64,000 nt of DNA, from positions 54,906,049 to 54,970,048 of the forward strand of contig NC_092560.1 of NCBI RefSeq assembly GCF_037038585.1. The letters are read 5' to 3'. Shown in pieces: positions 49,281 to 61,192 of the stretch; position 1 is the stretch's first letter; each line of letters begins with the position of its first letter. Below the pieces are notes generated by a model. That model saw nothing but the letters and a program-made list of their open reading frames with translations, was not told the origin of the DNA and did no database searches. This DNA is from Patagioenas fasciata. Taxonomy: Eukaryota > Chordata > Aves > Columbiformes > Columbidae. The translations under genes and the position numbers were made by a program.

Positions 49281-50787
49281 CATTGCATGATGCCTTTACA
49301 ACACTTCTAGGTGTTGTAAATACCAAGTATTTAAATTACAAGAGCAGTGTTCTATTGGCTAAATTCAAAAATTGGAATTATTTGAATCCCTCTGATTAAT
49401 TTTTGCCTATTATTAAATTTTCCCAAAGAATGTCACAGAAACTTAGAGCCAAGTTACTGTGGTTATCTATATGCATACAGCATATTTAGCAATAGGAGAA
49501 TAGCTACCATGATTTTCTCTATGGTGAGATGAGGAGCTACTGCTGGACAGGAACTAAGCTGTCCCATACTGTAATGCTGTATTTCATCTTATCCAACTTT
49601 AGACATCTAATAGTTTGATGTTGAGTTTAAGTTATTAATTTGGATTACATACAGAGGCAAGAGGGAGAGACAAGACATATCTGGGTTATCGATGGTACCT
49701 CAAGCTACTTTCTTTCTGTGATTACAGAAGGTGGTTTGACAACTGTAACCAATGTGAGGAACTGTAGTGCAATCTATCTTAAAAAATGACGATTAATTTT
49801 AGCAGCTACTGGCATGTTGTTATAAAATGGCTCTCTAATTCTGCTTCTTCCTATTTTAAAGATTTCAACTTGAGAAAACAACTGAGAAGTTCAATTGAGC
49901 AATTATAAAACTCTAATTCTTATTTTCATAATAAAAATATGACTGGCTTTGGCCGTATCCTATAGCTAGATGTGAAAAATACATTATGGGATCTTTCAGC
50001 AGGGCAGGAAATATATAGGGCTCATTACAACACCTTCATTACAGTTCATAACAGAACTTTGTCTTGTCTTTACCTAGTATATTCTGATGAGATATTATCT
50101 GCAGAAAGAGCATTTACAACTAGCACAGACAGAGTCCCAATGAGTGTGTACCATCACTCAGTAATGAGGGTACTAAGTAACCTAATTCAGTAAATTATCT
50201 GCATTTCTCCATCTTCCTTTCATTAAGTGTCTAATCAAATATGAAATCATTGGATAGATGCATTTTTGCTGAAGCGAGGACATCTACTTTGTGGGTAAAA
50301 ACACTCTATGAGATAGATTTCAGTTCTGAATCTAGTATCTAGTTTTATAGAGTTTGGCAGCTTTTTAGCTATATTTATCTGTCTTTTGCTATAAGCTAGC
50401 GTTGTTGGATAAATAACAGGGATAGTAAAGAATGAGTTTAGTACTAAAACCATGCCATATTGCTCCACCAAGTGCCCTCAAATATCACACTCAAAAAATA
50501 CACCTAATAAAATGACTGAGATAGTTTTCTCACTGATTTGACTGACAGCTAAAACATTTGGGACCGCTATTTTAAAAAAAGAAAAATTCAGACTTCTAAA
50601 GTACAGGGGCATTAGTGACACATGCCTGATACGGCACATTTCCGTAACAACAATTATAACGAAATAGAAATACAGCTTTATTTCAGTAGCTGAAAAGCTT
50701 CAGCGGAATACTTCATTCTACAGTTTGGTGCTTTGTCTTTCATGAATATCCATGCACGTCCTAAAAGACTGTTGTTTATTTTTTTCA

Positions 50788-51000
<213 letters not shown>

Positions 51001-51616
51001 TCATCAAATCCACTTCCCTGCTGTTGGAAGCAACCACATAATACTCTGTTTCATGAAGCTATGTGTATATGATAAAAAACCTGTTTCTAACAAACTCTAT
51101 TTACAAACAATTTTCTAGCTCTATAAAGCTCTAGACTTAAAACAGCTAAACTTGGGTGGTCTTTGTAAGATTTCATGTCTTCTCCTCTGTATATTTTTGG
51201 AAAAGAGGTAAGTAAGTGTCTGAGATATCTTCTCCTTTTTAAAAGCTTGGGCTAAGTATTTTCTGGTACATTAAAGGGTTATTTTACCATCCAGGTCCAG
51301 TTACTATTGGTCCTGGTGCAGATGCATAATCAGCTCTACTTTGAAGACACTCTCATCAGAAACAAGTCAGTTGTATTATTTTGGTTCTATACTTTCTGCC
51401 TGAATTTCTTTCACACCCACCCCATGTTTAAATTAGTAATCAAGGGATACTGCACTGCAAGGAGAATGGGATGCTCAAGAATTTTTTTCAGAAAAGTAGT
51501 AATAATCTTGAAAACAAAAACTGAAATCAAGAGTAATCCTACCCCTCCTATTAATCGCTTAAGACACTAAGAGACGAATTTACCCAGATCTAGGAACCAA
51601 TTCTTGAGCCTGGCTG

Positions 51617-52335
51617 TAAAATCATAGAATCATAAAATAGTTTGGGCTGGAAGGGACCTTCAAAGGTCTTCTTATTCAAACTCCCTGTCATGAGCAGGGA
51701 CATCTTCAACTACATCAGGTTACTCAGAGCCCCGTCCAGCCTGGCCTGGAATGTCTCCAGGGATGGGGCATCTACCACCTCTCTGGGCAACCTCGGCCAG
51801 TACAGAGTGTTTCCAAAAGATGGATCCAATTTCAAAGCAGTATATTTAACTATGGCAACATGTTACAACTACGCAAAAATTTACAAACAGCTGGGAGAGG
51901 CATCTAGCGGTAATCATTTGAAACTCTATGCCCTACCCTCTGAAGTGATAAAAGAGTTTCATTCATGGGCAGTCCATAGTTGCAGAGATAATAGCGCGAT
52001 TTCAGATTGGGTCCATCTTTTACAAACACCCTGGTTTTTAATACCCTCAATGTAAAAAAAGTCTTCCTCATGTCTAGCCTGAACCTCCTCTCCTTTAGTT
52101 TAAAACCATTTCCCCTTGTCCTATCATGACATGCCCTGCTAGAAAGTCTGTCCCCATCTTCCTTACAGGTCCCTTTTAAGTACTGAAAGACTACAATAAG
52201 GTGTCCCCAGAGCCTTCTCTTCTCCAGGCTGAACAGCCCCAACTCTCTCAGTTTGTCCTCACAGCAGAGGTGTTCCAGCTCTCTGATCATCTTGGTAGCC
52301 TCCTCTGGGCCCTCTCCAACAGGTCCACACATTAA
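51617..52335 (-). mobile_element. CR1 LINE fragment, interrupted by an inverted-repeat element
   Basis: Minus-strand CR1. Its 3' end lies at the left (ATCATAGAATCATAAAATAG, then GGCTGGAAGGGACCTTC) and the body extends to CTCCAACAGGTCCACAC at the right. The minus strand encodes the CR1 C-terminal segment [20 protein letters not shown]. The sequence is split at 51803-52033 by a short non-CR1 insertion. Confidence 0.9.
51803..52033. mobile_element. 231-bp terminal-inverted-repeat (MITE-like) element nested in CR1
   Basis: The left end CAGAGTGTTTCCAAAAGATG and the reverse complement of the right end, CAGGGTGTTTGTAAAAGATG, match at all but three positions. Similarity runs on through GGAYCCAAT. 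It is too short to encode a transposase. It is flanked on the left by TA, as for mariner-type elements, but the right flank is not a clear TA. The CR1 sequence resumes on both sides, so this is an insertion. Confidence 0.7.
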
Positions 52336-55300
52336 ATCTCACTTTTGTAGGCTGAGAATGCTGCACAGGCATAAACATTATGCTTATAAACTTAAACTTT
52401 TTTCTATAAGTGTTTAAGAAGTGATTTACTCACTCACACCTCAGAATTAGGTTTTCAACACTCATTCTAAACGTACTTTCTAGAGGGCAGTAAGTGCGAA
52501 GATTGAAGAGTTAGGATTTCAGCCATTTCATGTTCATTCTTGCTATTGGTTTCCTACACACCGATGTTAAATGGTAAGATAACCCTCAAAACTGTTTTTT
52601 TATAACAACTACAGAAATCTGCTTTTCTAAATAACCTGAACCTAATGTAATTTCTAAATAATACAACTAAGAAATGAAAAAAAATTTCAGCCTGCTTTCA
52701 GATTTCTAGCCTATGAATAATAGAAATGATGCTTTCACAATGAAAAGATTGCTAGCATTCTTTACAGTGCTTGAATTTCCTGAGTTAAACTGATGCTTCA
52801 ACAGACCCTCCCATATATGAAATAAAATTGGTCTTGTGGATTTCCTCATGCAAAACAAAGCAACTTACCTGAGAAATTATTTGTAGCAGCACTAGATTGG
52901 GCTGCTATGGTTGAATAATTTTCAATACAAATCCAGGCCAAAGGCTTCGAATCCTACAGCAAGCAATGTTACTTAAAATAGTAAAATAGGTTCTTTCTGA
53001 CCTAAGACAAGAGGTTATTATTTATACCTAGATCCAGGGTACAGCTGAAATAGTAAGCACTTTTGTCAAGACCAAAACTTCATTTTAAGGAAAATTGTCT
53101 CAGTTTATGCTGATACAATCTTATTGAAGTTCAGTTCAAATGATTACTGCATGCTAAAACCTACTAATTCTTGCATTTGAGATTCACTCTTATTTCTGGC
53201 AAAGGAGACCATAAGTTGTTTTGAGTGACGCCTAGGAAGAATATACGTAGTTGTATCCTGGGTAAGAAAATAGGGCCAGTATAAGATAGGCCCTGATGCA
53301 TGTGGCTCAGTGGGCAGGAGGAAGGTGCTACTTCAAAGGAATATTTGATGCCAACACTTGCCACAATCTGCCTTCAACAAGGAAGAAACTGTGTGGTTTT
53401 CCAAGGTTCTTAAGGGTTCCTGTCCCTACAAGGGACACCAGAAATCAAATGGAACCATGAAGGTTCCATAGAAGAGAACCTTCCTAAAAGGAAAGAGCAA
53501 CCTTGGCACTTTCATAGCATATGAAGAAAGACTATGGGTGTTTGTACATGTTGAGAACAAGTGGTAGGAACCACAGTAGTGTTAAGCTGTACAACCAAGA
53601 ATGCTTAACCAACCAAAAAATGCAGCCAAAAAAAAAAACCAAACAAAAAAATCAACAAGAAAAAAACAAGGTTGGAAAAGACTGAAGACTGAAAAGAAAT
53701 CATGACTTAGTCAGAAGGAACAAAGGAAGATAGGTCCCACCTGCCAATCCATTTCAAAGTAGACCTCATAAAAAAGGCAGGAAATGAATGACTGGAGTGT
53801 AAATTGCAACTGCTGTTATATGTGTTACTTCAGGAGCAATACCACACATGATAATAAACCTGCCCAACTTCTTTATTTCTTTTGGTTAGACTATAGTATG
53901 TGGGTGTCTCTTAAGCCACATCTACTTTTCTACTTCTAGAGTTTGTGTTTATTGAAAAATTATACCATGCACAATATGGTATTTCCTGCATCTTAGCATA
54001 AATACGGAATAAAGCTATAGTGCAAGAACAAAAAAGGGTTCAGCCCCAATATCCTGAAGATGTCTTCTCAGATGTTTCCTATATTCCATCCTATTCTCAG
54101 TGATGCCAACTAGGAAAACATTTGATAGCCTTAAGATAAAGAATATTTTTCTGGAGAAATTAGCGGTCTGAATTTTTCTTTGCTTATTCAGAGTCAAAAC
54201 CTTAACTCATATAAAACCACATATTTCCTAGAAATGGATCCATGTTGAAATCTCACGTTCTTTTCAAAGGACAAGAACATAAATGTTTTTAGTGACTACA
54301 TAAACAGTAGTATAACAAAGAATGCTAGAACTGAAATGTTGGAAATTATGTTTAGAAGACACACAGCATCACAACACACACACATATATAAAATTATTTG
54401 GGGATAAACCAAATTTGATTTTTTAAAAGCTGTACTTAATTGCAGACTCATAAGACACCTAAAAGTCCTACTTCATAGATTACAATATTTTATATTTTTT
54501 ACCTTGCATTAACTATCTAGTACTTTTTTTTATCTTGCATTAATCCATAGTACCTAGTCCTGGTTTAACAAGACTTAAATCTTAACATTTTCTGCAGTTT
54601 GCTGTTTCTTTCATTTTTAACCAACCTCTTTGTTATGTGAATTGTAGATGTTATATCTGTGATCAATTTGCTCATTAGAAATGGACTGTTCTCTCTACAT
54701 AAACAATAACCACAAATTTAACAGCATTTCTCTTCAAATGAGAAGATGACAAGAACAGTTTATAGTACAAAAGTATTAGCCAAAGAAGATAAAACACGTA
54801 TTGCCCAGATATAAATTTAATTTGTTTTACTATAGATCAGGAGCAGTTCTTCAGATAGACTGTTATTTCAAATTATAATAGTATTTTCAACACCAGAATC
54901 TACTTCTTCATTTTGCATGTATTGCTCCTAATGATTTCAACGTTTTCTGCAAAAGAGTTACTACAAGATTGGATTAATTTTACAGCAGAATAGGATTCTG
55001 ATGTTTGATACAAAAGGCAGTTCCAGGAGAAGATGTAACTTTACAGAATTCATCTAGCCAAATACAGCACAAACAAGCAACTAGGCAAATACAGCAAAAG
55101 TACAGCACACGTTTTCATCCTCTGGAACTGTATGTAAACTTTCTGAACTTTGGGTCTATATATACCTGTCTTTATTTCTCTTATAGCTAAATTTAAGAAC
55201 CATCCAATACATATTTAGATAATACATGGCCTCTTGAATGCTTTTACTATCCTGATTTGTCCTGCCTTTTAGCTTACAGATGAGATTGTTTTATACCCTC

Positions 55301-57269
55301 TAGTGTCACACATTCTTACCTGTGCATTCAACACTATTCCCAAGTTCAGCACCATCAAATTAATGCAGTAGATGCAGACCCAGCTTTTTTTTTTTCCCTC
55401 CCACCACGTGCATCACCTGCTGTTCCAGCTTGCTTCCCCATGAGTGCATTTACAGTAATTTCCTTTGAGCTACCCTTACCAACAGAGGGATTAAAGTCTC
55501 TGCTTGAGTTTCCTAAATGTCTAAACTTTTCTTTCTGAGCAGGGTTTCATTTGTCCTGAAGACAAACAGTTATACAACTAGTGACGGACCAATGAGTCAC
55601 TGATTTGCCTATTCCACCTGCAGGGCACTGCCCCAGAAACATTGATGTGCAAAGTGGAACCTGCACAAAATAAAGCCACCACAGATGGTAATGATGACCA
55701 CCTTCTGATCAGTGATGAGAGCCCTTTCTGGTAGGGAGCTACAGATCTACCCCACTGTGTTGTGTAAGTAGAGTTGAATCTGTCTAGCTTTTCTGAAAGC
55801 TTGGATTCTTTAACCACGAGTCTATCACTATGAGGAGCATGGAAACTTAAAAGATAATTTCCTTGTAGCAGATTTAGGCAAAAATGGATTATGGCTGTCC
55901 TAGTTTCCTCTGCAGGGTTTCACATGGTAGGCATTATTAAGATTTTTTAGAAGTCATGGCCATTACAGGAACTTTATTTACAAGGCTGAATGTATTTCTT
56001 CCTTTCTAGTTGCCTCTGGCAAAAAGACTGAGGATCTGCATACAAGTGTAAGAAAACAGTATTTTGCTTATATAAGCTATTTCATTTCTAAGAAGCAAAA
56101 ATGGTGAAAACCCATCTTTAAAACTTTTTTGGTCTTACAGAATTTTTAATTGTACAGACTAAAAAAGCAGCAATTATATACAAGATGATTGGCTAAGAAG
56201 CCAATTAGAATTTATCAGTAGCTTCCTATTCACAAATGAGCTGGAAGAGTAACTGGAAAGCACAGTAACAGGTATTTCAATTTACTTTTTTTTTTTTTCT
56301 GCTGCTGTAAATCTAGTATATTCTTCTTGTATATTTATGAGTACCATGAGAATAAGGAAGATCTATGATCTACGCATGTTCTGACCCATTCTTGTTTTTT
56401 TCAAGAATATAAAGCATCTGTAAATAAATGGTCTGTAGGCAAAATTCTTCTCTCATTTGCAAATCCATACTAACAGCAGTGACATCCAAGAAAAATATTT
56501 TTAATTATCCAAAGTTCATACAATGAGAATTGTTTCCAGGCCACTACCCTCACTGATTGTCTCGAACTGTTTAATTAGCGTTGAATTGCAATAATGATCA
56601 CGAGAATTCCATTAGCCTGAAATGATTTTCTCCTAGCATGTATATAGACCTCATTTTCACCTCTGAAAGCCACATGCTCTGACAGCAATGCACATAAAGA
56701 CTTATTTTATAATCCTTGAAGCACCTTCTGTGTAATGGGCTTAAAATTTTCATTTAAAGTGTCATCAATTTCATTTCTCTCAGTAATTTGCTATATGTTC
56801 AGTGTCAAGCTGCGAGAAATGTTGAATAGGGAACTAGTACAGACATAACTTTCAGAATGTTTATTATGGTATATTTATTATTAAATAGCTATAAATCAAA
56901 TTTGTTTTAATTTACAAAGAAAAGTTAATGAAAACTTGTATTATTACACCCCAAAGTCAGCTACCACTGTCTCAGTTAGTCCAGTCAATTCCTTTATGGA
57001 GATCATTTGGATGTTAAAGAAAAATTTCATATAACACAATCTCATAGAACTGCTGCGCTAAATCATGTTTCCAACTGAGCTGCTTAACAGCTTATGGGCA
57101 GCTGGACATATGAGAGCTAAGCACAGCACTGAGCACCTGCCTATGAGCCAAAGACCAGTTTCTCATTGCTGGCTTTTGAGCAGCTGCCACAAGGCTGTGA
57201 ACAGGAATTGTGCTCACTTCCTGCATCCATTGTGAAGTAAAGAGGTACTGATAACCTTCAGACTACAGA

Positions 57270-57508
57270 CTGAAACACAGGAGGTTCCACCTGAATAGGA
57301 GGAAAAACTTAGTTACCTTGAGGGTGCCAGAGCACTGTAACAGGCTGCCCAGAGAGGTTGTGGAGTCTCCTTCTCTGGAGATGTTCAAGACCTGCCTGGA
57401 CACATTCCTGTGTGATCTGCTCTGGGTGAACCTGCTTTAGCAGGTGGGTCAGAGTAGATGATCTCCAGAGGAACCTTTCAACCCCAGCCATTCTGTGATT
57501 CTTTGATT
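57270..57508 (+). mobile_element. CR1 LINE 3' fragment
   Basis: Plus-strand CR1 tail: ACACAGGAGGTTCCACCTGA through CAGAGAGGTTGTGGAGTCTC to GTAGATGATCTCCAGAGGAA and CATTCTGTGATTCTTTGATT. It is severely 5'-truncated, about 240 bp, and diverged. Confidence 0.88.
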
Positions 57509-57698
57509 TACAGGATTTGGATACACAGGTTATGGCTTCTTGGGGATATTCATCTGTCAGGGGAGCACTGCTGCCTTTCACAGGACTAATGCAACGAATG
57601 GCCCATGTGGCAGGGACCAAAGACAGAATTTATGGAATTCTACTGCTCTGAGAAAGCCTCTTGCCAGTGAAGTGGTAAGACACACGTGTTCCCATACA

Positions 57699-57714
57699 TG
57701 GGGGGGGGGGGGGG
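57699..57714. repeat. poly(G) run
   Basis: About 16 consecutive G on the plus strand in AT-rich intron, next to a CACACGTG-rich stretch. A homopolymer of this length may form quadruplexes. Confidence 0.85.
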
Positions 57715-60406
57715 GATGGTGAGATGGGTGCACACGTGCTTATGCAAATATTTCACATGTAGGGTGAAGTCTATAGGTACATACAAGCTGGCATATTGCT
57801 TAATAACTATCAGGCTTCACTCCTGCCTGATCTTCACTAGAAAACAGTAGGCTTTGCTTTTCAAATAAAGCCAAGAGAATGCGTTCCTTCATACAGAGAT
57901 TTTTTGGGTTTGTTTTTAATTACAAAAACTCTGTATGAATGAAAGCCAGATGGTTAGCTTATTACTACTAACAACCACATTTCCCATCCTGAGGACTGTA
58001 AGATTACCTACTTGACCTGGAAACAATTGCTGATGTCTAGGGAAAACTGGCAGATCATTTGTTTCTGGTTTTCCTTTTTTCTCTCTCTGTTAAACTATAG
58101 CTATATATTAAATACTTTGAAATATTCTGTCCTTCCCTTTGTAGGAATTTCTGTTGTTATCGCATGAATATTATACCACCAAGGTGCCATAAAGGATGTA
58201 AGTCCTTATTCAAAGACATCAACACTACTCAGTCGGTGAGAAACTCATATGGCTGTGTAAGCCATATTTCTGCAGTTCGAGAATGCTGATATCTACATGA
58301 ATTAAAAGTACTTAGAAAAGAGAAAATGCTGGTTTATTCCTTTATAAAACAGTAGCTTAAGTTACACAGCTTATCAAGCTGCTACTAAAATCACAAGTAT
58401 GAATTTTTATAAATACAACTTAAATAAACTGATAAAATTACATTTTCATAAAATTGATGGTTTTCCTTCCACCAAGTCCTGCTTTTTCAAAATCAGGTCG
58501 TGTTTATGAAGCACTGACAAGAAGTTGAATTTATTTTCCTTCCTATTTTCCTAAGATGATATTTAAAATAAAACCTATAGGGGGAGCTCTTACACCAACC
58601 ATATAGTAGCCGGTATACTGAAGAAAGGTGAACACTGCTCTTTGGATACTAATTTTAAAATACAGGAATAAAGGTGAAGAGCGAAAATTCCACTTAAAAT
58701 TTTGATTTTTTTTACAAAATAGACAATTTTATTTTACTTCCAAAATGTTGATTACAACAGAAAAACACCTTCACGTTTTCCTGAGTTCCGACAAGTGTCC
58801 AGCATTCAGTTTCATTGAAATTACTGAAATTTAAGACAACTAAAACTGAACAAAGATTATGGTCTAGTTCTGAATGTAACTTAAAAATTTTAGTCACATA
58901 TTTTCAACGGAGCAGCATTTTACTTTTACAGTCAACAACATTTAAAAATACATACTGATGTATCTTTGGTTAACAGAGTACCTAAGTTACTTGAAGGGTT
59001 TGATACATCTTTTTGCAAAAAAAGTTCTAAATATAACATATATAATAGCTCTAAACTATAATCAGCTAAAAGAATTATCTAGACATATAATGAAGGCTGC
59101 TTGTCTTGAAAAGCTAAAGAAAAATAAACCCTTGGCAAATTCTAAGTGAAAATTAATTAACCAAATTCTGCCTTATGTATAAGTTATGTATGAATATATG
59201 TACTTCTCATGAAAACAAATGTAAACTGGATTGATACAGTGTGGAAAATCACTGCCCACAAATATTATCCTGTAGGTTGTCTTTCACTTTAGTATCAGAA
59301 ACACTGCAGCTTAGAAATACATAGCAGCTAAAAGATTATCACACAAACTGCTGTCAATTTCACTATCATGTGTTATTTGTTCTCTACTATTGTGCTGTAA
59401 TACTGTGATACAACTGCTACACAATATCCCAGTCCAGCGAGAGGAAAACCAGAGCTAGCTCTTTCTCGTAAATGGCTGCAATGTTGTTATTAAATCAAAT
59501 CGCTGTTTTGAAGCAGTTACACCAGCGCTCTCAATAACATAAGACAAATTTTATTCAGTTAGACCAATGTAAATCTCCTATTACTCTGATAAGGCTGATG
59601 GAGTAAATGTGGGTATATGGTAACACAAGTAGAATAAAACCAGAATGCAGTGATTTATATTGTAGAGACATTTCTAACTCCCAAGTTGATGGGAGTTTAG
59701 GTATTTCCATGCTAGAACAATTTACCTACAACAGCAGGAAATACACTTTTCTTATCCTTTCAAGAAAATTTCACTGACTTCCATAGAAGTTACCTGATAA
59801 ACTAAGGGCCATCCCTCTATGGTCTGTAAATCACAGTAATTTTGAATACGTTGTTGTTTCCTTACTCTGGTACGCTCCCCTCTTTCAGAAATACCCCCAA
59901 AGGAAAAAATACAGCATCACTTAGATTATTGGAGTCTTGAATTTTTTTTATGTTGAAGTTCTACCATTCTTTTGGAAACTTACTATATAATTACTACAGA
60001 TGCAGTAACCTTTAAAATGGACTAATTAATTATTAATTAATTAATACTATGATTCTTCCACACTCCTGACTTCATGTAATCAGGACAAGTATCACACACT
60101 GTACTTAAGAGCTGTGCATGTACTCAGCAGTGTATCCAGTATTTGCGAGTGCTAGTCAGAAAACTTTTTTTGAAACTATCAGAATCACAGATTGGAGTTT
60201 TCTGGATCTGTTCTCTCAGAAGTGAGTTTTACCAGCTGAATCAATTGAAGTATGGACAACAAGAAAACTACCAGAGGCCTATCCAAACTATTGCACTAGG
60301 GAACGAAACAGATTACAATCACTTTGTAAAACTTCCTGGACTTGAGTCAAACAGCATTAATGCAAGACATTTTATTCAAACTCGCTCCACTTTAGGTAAG
60401 ACTAGG

Positions 60407-61192
60407 TGTATTGGGTTTAGGTGGCAAGGTTTTGCTAGCAGTGGCATCTGCAAGGTGCCCGCTGTGGGAGGAGGCAAGGGGCTGCGCTGTGCCAGACATG
60501 GCCGGTTGCAGACAGCTCCTCACAGCAGAGCTAAGGCAGGACACAACTGAGCCCATCAGCCAAGCGTATGGCGCCTCTTTGAAAACTTACTGTAAAAAAA
60601 AAGAGCAGAAAAAACACACAGAGAGAGAAAGAGGGAACAAAGAGTGAGAAACAAGAAAGGGAATGTCAAGGTCAGAGAAAGGAGGAGGAAGCTGTCCAGA
60701 GCAGAGCAGATCTTCCCTGCAGCCCGCAGAGAGGAACACACCAGAGCAGATGGATATTCCGAAAGGAACTGCCAACTGTGGAGAACTTACATTGGAGCAG
60801 ATTTTCCTGACAGGACTGCAGCCCACAGATGAGCCCAAGCTAGAGCAGAGGAAAAGCGTGAGGAGGAAGCTGAGGCAAAGCAGAACTGTTGCAGACTGTG
60901 ACCCCCCCATTCCCCATTCTTCCTGCACAGCTCTGGGGCAGGGGGTAAGTGGAGGAGTCTGGGATGAAACTGAGCATGGGAAAGGTGTACGGGTGGAGGG
61001 GAGAAGCTGTTGTTTTACTATATGTCTTTTTGTTCCCATTATGGAAACTAGTAATTATTTCTATTTCTTTATCCATCCCCTCCCCAGATTTCTCACTCCT
61101 GTTCTTCCTGTTTTCTCCCCATGTCCTGTTGTGGCATGAGCAAGCAAGCAGTTGGGTGAGAGTTTGGCTGTTGGTCAAGGCTAAACCCGACA
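60407..61192. repeat. solo LTR of an avian ERV
   Basis: A 786-bp block with matching inverted ends TGTATTGGGTTTA and TAAACCCGACA. It is GC- and purine-rich compared with the surrounding AT-rich intron. There is no internal retroviral coding region beside it, so it is a solo LTR. The start resembles a common avian LTR type beginning TGT(G/A)TTGGGTTT. No convincing target duplication was seen. Orientation is uncertain, and is plus if the purine-rich U3 and T-rich 3' part are read normally. Confidence 0.6.
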
